Shown one piece after another: positions 1 to 5,289 of a stretch of DNA of 6,680 nt. The notes below the pieces were generated by a model. That model worked only from the letters and a program-made list of their open reading frames with translations, was not told the origin of the DNA and did not search any database. The DNA comes from Actinomycetes bacterium (GTDB taxonomy: Bacteria > Actinomycetota > Actinomycetes > Propionibacteriales > Propionibacteriaceae), in NCBI GenBank assembly GCA_023387135.1, contig JAEWIK010000116.1, forward strand, positions 1 through 6,680. The letters run 5' to 3'. Positions within the stretch are counted from its first letter, which is position 1, and every line of letters starts with the position of its first letter. A program made the translations under genes and the position numbers.

Positions 1-660
1 GTTCCGCAGAATCGTCATCGCTTCGAGCTTGCTCACAATGGTCGTCGCGCTGACGCCGAGAGACCGCGCAACGTCCCTCCACAACCGGTGCTCATCGCCA
101 TCCGTCGGGCAGAAGCCCGGTACCGCCTCGCAGATCGCGCGGCTCAGGGCACCGAAGGACCATGTGTCGACAACCGCCCAGACGGGGAGTGCGCCCGCGT
201 CGTCACTGGCTTCGAAGTGCTGTAGAAGGTACGGCTCCCGAGAGCGGCGGATGTGCTTCTCGAGGACGTCCGGCAGAGGGGGCAGTTCGGGCTTGAAGAC
301 CTGGTAATGCCGAGGGTCGAGGTAGCAGCCGGTGGGAGGAAAGACTGCGCAGTGGTGTTCCACGTAGAGAGCGCGCAACCGCCACTCCAGCCGGCGCAGC
401 CCTCGGAAGATCGTCACTGAGAGTTCGCAGTCGGCGTCGATCAAGGCGAAGACCCTGTCGAGAGTGTCGTCCGTGGGGACCTCGCCGAGTGCCCCGAGCA
501 GCCGGTAGTTGCGGGCATAGCCGAGGAAGTAGTGGAAGTTCACCCTCCCGAGCCGCTCTCGGGCGTGCTGCGACGGGACAGTCCCGAACAGGTAGTTCTT
601 GTCGCGCAGATACTCGACTCTCTGGTCAAGCGTGAGGAAAGGCGACACCGTCGTCGACAA
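1..660 (-). CDS. Abi_2 family (AbiD/AbiF-like) abortive-infection protein, C-terminus cut by window edge
   Basis: The minus strand is open from 660 to the left edge and encodes 220 residues with the motif order of Abi_2 proteins. Near the N-terminus is SPFLTLDQRVEYLRDKNY (6-23), then VNFHYFLGYARNY (40-52), which corresponds to the family's 'inYYrLsGY'. An amphipathic D-rich/R-rich helix follows, ending in LRRLEWRLRALYVEHH (around 88-103). The signature WAVVDTWSFGALSRAI (161-176) matches the family's W-x-E-x-x-SFG-x-LS. The last visible residues, LRN (218-220), are where the HEPN RNase motif RN-x(2-4)-H begins in this family, so the catalytic His would lie just outside. Family members are usually about 300-340 residues and are implicated in phage defence. 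The TTG start at 658-660 is chosen for its GGGAG ribosome-binding site and because family homology begins directly after it; GTG at 646-648 has no usable site. Base composition is less GC-biased than in the neighbours, which suggests an acquired gene. Confidence 0.85.
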   Translation of the reverse strand, partial: MSTTVSPFLTLDQRVEYLRDKNYLFGTVPSQHARERLGRVNFHYFLGYARNYRLLGALGEVPTDDTLDRVFALIDADCELSVTIFRGLRRLEWRLRALYVEHHCAVFPPTGCYLDPRHYQVFKPELPPLPDVLEKHIRRSREPYLLQHFEASDDAGALPVWAVVDTWSFGALSRAICEAVPGFCPTDGDEHRLWRDVARSLGVSATTIVSKLEAMTILRN

Positions 661-665
661 CTCAG

Positions 666-670
666 CTCCC
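666..670 (-). promoter_or_regulatory. Ribosome-binding site deciding the TTG start of the Abi_2 gene
   Basis: On the minus strand GGGAG lies 5 nt before the TTG at 660. No ATG occurs in this frame upstream, and the next downstream candidate (GTG, 648) is 17 nt from this site. This favours the TTG. A TAGACT hexamer on the minus strand (731-736) could be a -10 box about 70 nt upstream, but no matching -35 is visible. Confidence 0.55.
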
Positions 671-812
671 GAAAATGAAGGACCCCCGCAGGGCGCATCG
701 TGGAGAGGCGGCGGGGGGACTGTTGATGTCAGTCTAGCCAACCGGGCGGTCGTAGCGCTGGGGACGGGCGGATATCCACAGCCTGCAGGCGTCTCCCGTG
801 TGCCTCGATCCC

Positions 813-854
813 GTCCCTGTTATCGGGAGAGGCGCGATTCCCGATGAGCGGGAC
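813..854 (-). terminator. Strong stem-loop downstream of the TetR gene, possible U-less terminator
   Basis: GTCCC (813-817) pairs with GGGAC (850-854). Inside it ATCGGGA (822-828) pairs with TCCCGAT (839-845), extended by two more pairs, around a 10-nt loop. The structure lies 56 nt past the TetR stop codon on the minus strand, where a terminator is expected, and before the Abi_2 gene. No T-run follows it, so it would be the I-shaped type proposed for actinobacteria, or simply an intergenic palindrome. The remaining bases of this 249-bp gap hold a 10-bp palindrome GCCTGCAGGC (781-790) and no gene that I can support. Confidence 0.4.
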
Positions 855-909
855 AGGCTCGAAGTCGTCAGGTCGGCCGGGCCGCCGAGCCCTGCCCAGC
901 GGCGGAGAG

Positions 910-1581
910 CTACTTCGACGCGGGGTCCTCGGTGCTCCTGGTGAAGAGGCGGGGCTCGGCGCGCAGGTTGCGCAGTCCGTACCAGGAGAGGTTGACCAGG
1001 TGGGCTGCGACGGTCGGCTTGTCGAGGTGGTGCTCGTCGCGGGTGTCGACCCACCACTGGCCGGCGAGGGCCACCAGCCCGACGAGCATCTGCGCGTAGA
1101 GCGGCGCGGTCTCGGGGTCGAGGTTGCGCTTGGTGAATTCCTCGGCGAGCTGGTCTTCGACGCGGGAGGCGATGTCGGAGAGGATCGTCGCGAACGACGT
1201 GCTCTCGGAGTTCGAGGTGTCGCGCGAGATGATCCTGAAGCCGTCGGGGTTGTCGTCGATGTAGTCGAGCAGTGCCAGCGTCCCCTGCTCGATGAGCGCA
1301 CGCGGGTTGGCCCGCGGGCTCGCGAGGGCGATCTTGATGGAGCCGTGCAGCGTCTGCACCTCGCGGTCGACGACGACCGCGTACAGGCCTTCCTTGCCGC
1401 CGAAGTGTTCGTAGACCACGGGCTTGCTGACGCCGGCGCGTGCGGCGATCTCCTCGACCGACGTCCCTTCCAGCCCCCTGTCGGCGAAGAGCGCGCGGGC
1501 AACGTCGATGAGCTGTTCACGCCGCTGGGCGCGAGTCATCCTGACGCGTCCGCGCCGTGCACGGGTGGTACCGACGGCCAT
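910..1581 (-). CDS. TetR/AcrR-family transcriptional regulator
   Basis: This 223-residue protein has the TetR layout. An N-terminal three-helix DNA-binding domain starts with RREQLIDVARALFADRG (20-36). The helix-turn-helix follows at TSVEEIAARAGVSKPVVYEHF (40-60) and ends in the typical YEHFGGKEGLY. The C-terminal all-helical ligand and dimer domain (about 75-210) is family-typical but does not identify a ligand. The basic N-terminus (RARRGRVR) is common in actinobacterial members. I start it at ATG 1579-1581, with GGGG 7 nt upstream. The GTG two codons earlier would leave only 1 nt to that site. It is divergent from tRNA-Gln and glmU. In M. tuberculosis a TetR gene (Rv1019) sits between glmU and mfd and has been reported to repress itself and mfd. 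Orthology here is inferred from position only. Regulation of itself, the tRNA or glmU is possible, and its target is unknown. Confidence 0.9.
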   Translation of the reverse strand: MAVGTTRARRGRVRMTRAQRREQLIDVARALFADRGLEGTSVEEIAARAGVSKPVVYEHFGGKEGLYAVVVDREVQTLHGSIKIALASPRANPRALIEQGTLALLDYIDDNPDGFRIISRDTSNSESTSFATILSDIASRVEDQLAEEFTKRNLDPETAPLYAQMLVGLVALAGQWWVDTRDEHHLDKPTVAAHLVNLSWYGLRNLRAEPRLFTRSTEDPASK

Positions 1582-1668
1582 GGTCACGCCCCACAGTCTG
1601 GCAGAGACCGATGACTTTCTCCGTGTGTCGGCTCCGGCTCTGGTTTCCCCCGCGCCTCGCCCGCCCCG

Positions 1669-1674
1669 TAGAGT
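1669..1674 (+). promoter_or_regulatory. Probable -10 box of the tRNA-Gln promoter
   Basis: TAGAGT fits the actinobacterial SigA -10 pattern TANNNT. It would start transcription around 1681, about 20 nt before the mature tRNA 5' end, which is a normal distance for a tRNA gene. The -35 region is poor: only TTT/TTC-rich bases around 1643-1648. Confidence 0.45.
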
Positions 1675-1680
1675 TGAAGG

Positions 1681-1694
1681 AACGCGTGAGCGTT
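1681..1694. promoter_or_regulatory. 14-bp inverted repeat, candidate operator in the TetR/tRNA divergent region
   Basis: AACGC-GTGA-GCGTT is a perfect 5-bp inverted repeat with a 4-bp centre. It lies at or just after the predicted tRNA transcription start and about 100 bp upstream of the TetR start codon. Its size and position fit a TetR-family operator. This is inference from symmetry and location only. Confidence 0.3.
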
Positions 1695-1700
1695 GGACGA

Positions 1701-1779
1701 TCCCCGATTGGTCTGCCGGCAGGGCCCGCCTGACTTTGAATCAGGATTAGCGACGTAGGTTCGACTCCTACTCGGGGAG
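1701..1779 (+). tRNA. tRNA-Gln, anticodon TTG
   Basis: The acceptor stem pairs TCCCCGA (1701-1707) with TCGGGGA (1772-1778), with discriminator G1779. The anticodon stem CCTGA/TCAGG (1729-1733/1741-1745) holds a 7-base loop, CTTTGAA, with T33 followed by anticodon TTG (1736-1738), which reads CAA glutamine codons. The T arm is GTAGG-TTCGACT-CCTAC (1755-1771). The D arm can pair GGTC (1710-1713) with GGCC (1723-1726). The 3' CCA is not encoded (CCT follows the discriminator). The gene is slightly long (79 nt) because the D-arm segment and the variable region (9 nt, 1746-1754) are each longer than usual. It lies upstream of glmU in the same direction, where it may share or extend the leader of the block. 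Confidence 0.88.
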
Positions 1780-1844
1780 CCTGGTGCTTCCGCGACAGGA
1801 TGAGCGGACCTGGCGGACGATTCCGGGACGAACCCCCGTGCGTT

Positions 1845-1859
1845 GCGTCACGCTGACGC
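1845..1859. repeat. Inverted repeat between tRNA-Gln and glmU
   Basis: GCGTCA-CGC-TGACGC is a perfect 6-bp inverted repeat with a 3-bp centre, 66 nt after the tRNA. It could be a short terminator stem for the tRNA transcript or a protein-binding site upstream of glmU. No T-run follows. Confidence 0.3.
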
Positions 1860-1918
1860 GCCGATTCGGGTGGACTGCGGTCGCGGGGTAGCTGGGCGCG
1901 AAGTGGGGCGGCGGCTCG

Positions 1919-1924
1919 GATAAT
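1919..1924 (+). promoter_or_regulatory. Possible -10 box for glmU
   Basis: GATAAT differs from TATAAT at one base and lies 70 nt before the glmU ATG. No convincing -35 hexamer occurs 16-19 bp upstream, so transcription could instead come from the tRNA promoter. The rest of the 215-bp gap between the tRNA and glmU shows no coding potential that I can support. Confidence 0.3.
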
Positions 1925-1994
1925 GTGAGGGCTGACCACCGGCGGTAGGTCGATCCAGCCGGGCGGGGGCCGTCCACCAACGTTGGGAGTGACA

Positions 1995-3503
1995 ATGTCA
2001 GATCACGTCGCTGCAGAGTCCCCGCGGGTGGCCGCGGTCGTCATCATGGCGGCCGGGGCCGGGACGCGCATGAAATCCGGGACGGCGAAGGTCCTCCACA
2101 AGCTCGCCGGCAGGTCGATGATCTCCTGGGCGGTGGACGCGGCGAGCGCCCTCGAACCCCAGCACCTCGTCGTCGTCGTGGGGCACCAGCGCGAACAGGT
2201 TGAGGAACACCTCGCAGAGATCGCGCCGCAGGCCGTCGCGGCCTTCCAGGAAGCGCAGCTCGGCACCGGCGACGCCGTCCGCGCCGGGCTTGCTGCCCTC
2301 TCGGGCATCGCCGGCGAAGTCGTGGTGACGAGCGGCGACGTCCCACTGCTGGAGGCGTCGACCCTGCTCGACCTCGTGGCGAGCCACCGCGAGCACGACA
2401 ACGACGTCACGGTGCTGACGGCCGTCGTCCCCGACCCGACGGGTTACGGACGGATAGTCCGCGAGGGCGACACCGTCGCGCGGATCGTCGAGCAGCGAGA
2501 CGCGAGCGACGCCGAACTCGACATCGCCGAGATCAACTCCGGCATCTACGTCTTCGACGCCGAACTGCTCGCCGAAGGGCTCCGCGGCCTGCAGGCAGCC
2601 AACGCCCAGGGCGAGCTCTACCTCACCGACGTCATCGCGCACGCCAACCGGTCGGGCCGCCGCGTCGGCGTCCACGTCCTGTCCGACTACCTGCAGACCG
2701 AGGGCGTCAACGACAGGCTGCAGCTCGCCGAGCGCGGGGCCGAACTGAACCGCCGCATCCTTCGCCGCTGGATGCTCGCCGGCGTCACCATCGTCGACCC
2801 GGCCACCACGTGGATCCACGACGGCGTCGACCTGGCCGAGGACGTCACCCTGCTGCCAAACACGTCGCTGGAAGGCGCGACCTCCATCGGACGCGGCGCG
2901 ACCATCGGCCCCGACACGACGCTCGTGGACGTCGAGGTGGGAGAGGGCGCCGAGGTCATCAGGACGCACGGCTCGCTCGCGGTCATCGCGGCCGGCGCCA
3001 CTGTGGGGCCGTTCTCCTACCTGCGTCCGGGGACCGAGGTGGGGGAGAAGGCGAAGGTGGGCGCCTTCGTCGAGACCAAGAAGGCCGTCATCGGCGCCGG
3101 GGCGAAGGTGCCGCACCTCACCTATTGCGGGGACGCGATCATCGGGGAGGGCGCCAACATCGGGGCCGGCACGATCTTCGCCAATTACGACGGCGTGACG
3201 AAGAACACCTCGACCGTCGGGGCGCACAGCTTCGTGGGCAGCGACTCCGTCCTGGTGGCCCCGGTCGAGATCGCCGACGGCGCCTACGTGGCGGCCGGCT
3301 CGGTGGTGACCAACGATGTGGGGCCCGGTGAGCTGGCCGTCGGGCGGGCCAAACAGCGCAACATCGAGGGCTGGGTGGCGCGCAGGCGGGCAGGCACCGC
3401 GACCGACGCGGCCGCCCGCGCGGCGCTGGATGAACGCGTCGGGACCACCGACGACACAACGGCTACTCTGAGCGCACCGACCCCCCAGGAGGACGCCAAG
3501 TGA
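1995..3503 (+). CDS. glmU: Bifunctional GlmU: GlcN-1-P acetyltransferase / GlcNAc-1-P uridyltransferase
   Basis: GlmU makes UDP-N-acetylglucosamine for peptidoglycan in two steps: CoA-dependent acetylation of glucosamine-1-phosphate, then UTP-dependent uridylyl transfer. The 502 residues show the N-terminal pyrophosphorylase signature MAAGAGTRMKSGTAKVL (18-34), QLGTGDAVRAGL, SGDVPLL with metal-binding Asp115, and Asn239 in GVNDRL. The C-terminal left-handed beta-helix runs from about 275 as hexapeptide repeats. Acetyltransferase residues Lys362, His374, Tyr377, Asn388 and Lys403 and the terminal Trp460 fall at the same numbers as in M. tuberculosis GlmU. A 42-residue polar tail follows Trp460. 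The start is ATG 1995, 5 nt after GGGAG; TTG 1983 is in frame but lies before that site. The stop overlaps the prs start by 4 nt, so the two are probably one transcript with coupled translation. The gene is intact and all key residues are present. Confidence 0.97.
   Translation: MSDHVAAESPRVAAVVIMAAGAGTRMKSGTAKVLHKLAGRSMISWAVDAASALEPQHLVVVVGHQREQVEEHLAEIAPQAVAAFQEAQLGTGDAVRAGLAALSGIAGEVVVTSGDVPLLEASTLLDLVASHREHDNDVTVLTAVVPDPTGYGRIVREGDTVARIVEQRDASDAELDIAEINSGIYVFDAELLAEGLRGLQAANAQGELYLTDVIAHANRSGRRVGVHVLSDYLQTEGVNDRLQLAERGAELNRRILRRWMLAGVTIVDPATTWIHDGVDLAEDVTLLPNTSLEGATSIGRGATIGPDTTLVDVEVGEGAEVIRTHGSLAVIAAGATVGPFSYLRPGTEVGEKAKVGAFVETKKAVIGAGAKVPHLTYCGDAIIGEGANIGAGTIFANYDGVTKNTSTVGAHSFVGSDSVLVAPVEIADGAYVAAGSVVTNDVGPGELAVGRAKQRNIEGWVARRRAGTATDAAARAALDERVGTTDDTTATLSAPTPQEDAK
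3487..3492 (+). promoter_or_regulatory. Ribosome-binding site for prs inside glmU
   Basis: AGGAGG, a full anti-SD match, lies in the last codons of glmU, 7 nt before the GTG at 3500-3502. It fixes that GTG as the prs start even though the start overlaps the glmU stop as GTGA. Confidence 0.8.
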
Positions 3504-4471
3504 GTGGGATAACGCGCCCTACCGAGAAGCACCTCATGCTGTGCACCGGCAGGGCCTTTCCCGAACTCGCCGAGGAGGTCGCCGACCTATTGGGCGTCGG
3601 TCTCGTCCCCACCCGCGCGCTGACCTACGCGAACTCCGAGATCTACGTCAGGTTCGAGGAGTCCGTCCGCGGCGCCGACGCGTTCGTCATCCAGAGCCAC
3701 CCGGCGCCGGTCAACGAGTGGCTGATGGAACAGCTCATCATGGTGGACGCCCTCAAGCGCGCCTCCGCGAAGCGCATCACCGTCGTCTCGCCGTTCTACC
3801 CCTACGGCAGGCAGGACAAGAAGCACGCCGGACGCGAGCCCATCTCGGCCCGCCTGGTGGCCGACCTGTACAAGACGGCCGGCGCGAACCGGCTGATGTC
3901 GATCGACCTGCACGCGGCCCAGATTCAGGGCTTCTTCGATGGGCCGGTCGACCATCTGCTCGCGCTCCCGGTGCTGCACGAGTACGTCGCGTCGCGCTAC
4001 GACGTGAGCACCATGACAGTCGTGTCCCCGGACGCCGGACGCGTGCGGCTCGCCGACATGTGGTCGGACAAGCTCGGGTCGCCGCTGGCGATCATCCACA
4101 AGCGCCGTGACCCCAACAAGGCCAACGAGGTCGCCGTCGGTGAGGTGGTCGGCGACGTACGCGGACGGATGTGCCTGCTGGTCGACGACATGATCGACAC
4201 CGCGGGGACGATCTGCCAGGCGGCAGAGGCCCTGATGAACTTCGGCGCGGCGGGAGTCATCGCCGCCGCCACGCACCCCGTCCTGTCGGGGCCCGCCGCG
4301 CAACGCCTCAACGAGGCGCCGTTCGCCGAGGTGATAGTGACGAACACGCTGCCGATCCCCGACGAGGTCAACATCCCGAAGCTCACTGTGCTCTCGATGG
4401 CGCCGCTGATCGCCAAGGCCGTCCAGGCGGTCTTCGAGGAAGGCTCGGTCACCTCGCTATTCCGCGACTGA
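3500..4471 (+). CDS. prs: Ribose-phosphate pyrophosphokinase (PRPP synthetase, class I)
   Basis: Prs transfers pyrophosphate from ATP to ribose-5-phosphate to give PRPP for purine, pyrimidine, histidine, tryptophan and NAD synthesis in the cytosol. The 323 residues match the family end to end. The ATP-contact segment is YANSEIYVRFEESVRG. PFYPYGRQDKKH carries Arg104-Gln105-Asp106. The catalytic-loop region GREPISARLVADLYKTAGANR is followed by DLHAAQIQGFFDGPVDH with His138. The PRPP-binding loop VDDMIDTAGT (DDMIDTAGT 229-237) and the C-terminal VIVTNTLPIP...LTVLSMAPLIAKAV complete it. The usual (D/N)-G-E of the ATP-contact segment reads N-S-E here, a mild substitution. The GTG start follows AGGAGG by 7 nt and overlaps the glmU stop. 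glmU-prs adjacency is a common bacterial arrangement, pairing cell-wall sugar and nucleotide precursor supply. A weak stem-loop follows before the rplY promoter. Confidence 0.97.
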   Translation: MSGITRPTEKHLMLCTGRAFPELAEEVADLLGVGLVPTRALTYANSEIYVRFEESVRGADAFVIQSHPAPVNEWLMEQLIMVDALKRASAKRITVVSPFYPYGRQDKKHAGREPISARLVADLYKTAGANRLMSIDLHAAQIQGFFDGPVDHLLALPVLHEYVASRYDVSTMTVVSPDAGRVRLADMWSDKLGSPLAIIHKRRDPNKANEVAVGEVVGDVRGRMCLLVDDMIDTAGTICQAAEALMNFGAAGVIAAATHPVLSGPAAQRLNEAPFAEVIVTNTLPIPDEVNIPKLTVLSMAPLIAKAVQAVFEEGSVTSLFRD

Positions 4472-4487
4472 GCCCGCGTCAGGCCGT

Positions 4488-4507
4488 CCCGCCCACGCCT
4501 CGGCGGG
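4488..4507 (+). terminator. Weak stem-loop after prs
   Basis: CCCGCC (4488-4493) pairs with GGCGGG (4502-4507) around an 8-nt loop, 17 nt after the prs stop. There is no T-run after it, so at best it attenuates read-through into rplY. Confidence 0.3.
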
Positions 4508-4548
4508 GTGGTTGACGTCCGGCTGGGTGCGGTGGCATACGCCGGTTT

Positions 4549-4578
4549 TTGTCCTGACCGCGGCGACGGCGGTAGGCT
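4549..4578 (+). promoter_or_regulatory. Probable SigA-type promoter for rplY-pth
   Basis: TTGTCC (4549-4554) and TAGGCT (4573-4578) are 18 bp apart and match TTGACN/TANNNT. Transcription would start near 4585, leaving a leader of about 90 nt before the rplY ATG. The leader holds a small hairpin CAAGG-TCCTC-CCTTG (4620-4634). The 205-bp gap after prs is unusually long for this compact block, which supports a separate promoter here. Confidence 0.5.
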
Positions 4579-4676
4579 TGTCCAGTTGCCTCGGCGAGGG
4601 GTGTGGAGCCCGTTATCGACAAGGTCCTCCCTTGCTGAGAGTGTGTGAACAGACGAGGTTGAGGAGTCACAAAGGA

Positions 4677-5285
4677 ATGTCCGAGAACAAGATTTCAGCG
4701 GTATCCCGCACCGAGTTCGGCAAGGGCGCCGCCCGCCGCGCGCGTCGCGCCGGCCTGGTGCCCGCGGTGCTCTACGGCCACGGGACGGACCCCGTCCACA
4801 TCGCGCTTCCCGGACACGAGGTCCTGCTGGCGCTGCGCACGGCGAACGCCCTGCTCACCATCTCGATCGACGGCGGCAAGGAGCAGCTCGCCCTGCCCAA
4901 GCAGGTGCAGCGCGACCCGGTCAAGGGTTCGCTGGAGCACCTCGACCTCCTCATCGTCCGTCGTGGCGAGAAGGTGACCGTCGAGGTCCCGCTGGTGATC
5001 ATCAACGACGAGCGCATCGACGGCGTCGTGACGATGGACCAGCAGCACATCGCCCTCGAGGTGGAGGCCACCAACATCCCGGCGTCCGTCGAGATCGACC
5101 TCGAAGGCAAGGTCATCGGTGACACGGTCACCGCCGGCGACCTGACCCTGCCGACCGGCGCCGTCTTCCACGGCGAGCCGGACGACCTGATCCTCTCCAT
5201 CGCGGCGCCGAAGGCGCCCGAGGCCGAGGGCGAGGGCGAGGCAGCCGAGGGTGAGGCCGCCGAGGAGCCCGCCGAGGAGGCGTGA
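4677..5285 (+). CDS. rplY: Ribosomal protein bL25, long CTC/TL5 form
   Basis: This 5S rRNA-binding protein of the 50S subunit is in the long form, called CTC (general stress protein) in Bacillus and TL5 in Thermus. The 202 residues show the N-terminal L25 domain (1 to about 95) with the signature FGKGAARRARRAGLVPAVLYG (14-34) that contacts 5S rRNA. The TL5-type beta domain follows (about 96-185; RGEKVTVEVPLVI, PASVEIDLEGKVIGDTV, LILSIAAP). The last 20 or so residues are an Ala/Glu tail encoded by low-complexity GAG/GCC DNA, typical of actinobacterial members. ATG 4677 is chosen because family homology starts there and GAGGAG (4661-4666) lies 10 nt upstream. The reading frame is open further upstream to 4512, but that stretch carries promoter sequence and no homology. 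pth starts 4 bp after its stop, and the pth ribosome-binding site lies within its final codons. It probably has its own promoter. Confidence 0.95.
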   Translation: MSENKISAVSRTEFGKGAARRARRAGLVPAVLYGHGTDPVHIALPGHEVLLALRTANALLTISIDGGKEQLALPKQVQRDPVKGSLEHLDLLIVRRGEKVTVEVPLVIINDERIDGVVTMDQQHIALEVEATNIPASVEIDLEGKVIGDTVTAGDLTLPTGAVFHGEPDDLILSIAAPKAPEAEGEGEAAEGEAAEEPAEEA

Positions 5286-5289
5286 CCCC

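Noticed and set aside
29..307. Plus-strand open frame of 92 codons opposite the Abi_2 gene
   Set aside because: It is overlapped antisense by a frame with clear Abi_2 motifs, and its own translation resembles no family and has no ribosome-binding site.
772..780. ATATCCACA, one mismatch from the DnaA box TTATCCACA
   Set aside because: It is a single isolated near-match with no cluster, no AT-rich stretch and no dnaA/dnaN nearby, so it is expected by chance.
1772..1790. 3' end of tRNA-Gln as an integration (att) site
   Set aside because: The DNA just downstream leads directly to glmU with no integrase, and no repeat of the tRNA 3' end was noticed in the window. The accessory Abi_2 gene lies on the other side, beyond tetR.
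1998..3227. Long minus-strand open frame opposite glmU (409 codons)
   Set aside because: It is antisense to a complete, fully motif-supported GlmU. High GC at third codon positions produces such open frames. Its translation has no recognisable domain.
5211..5282. GAG/GCC low-complexity DNA at the rplY 3' end as a tandem repeat
   Set aside because: It simply encodes the Ala/Glu tail common in actinobacterial bL25 proteins, and the repeat units are irregular.
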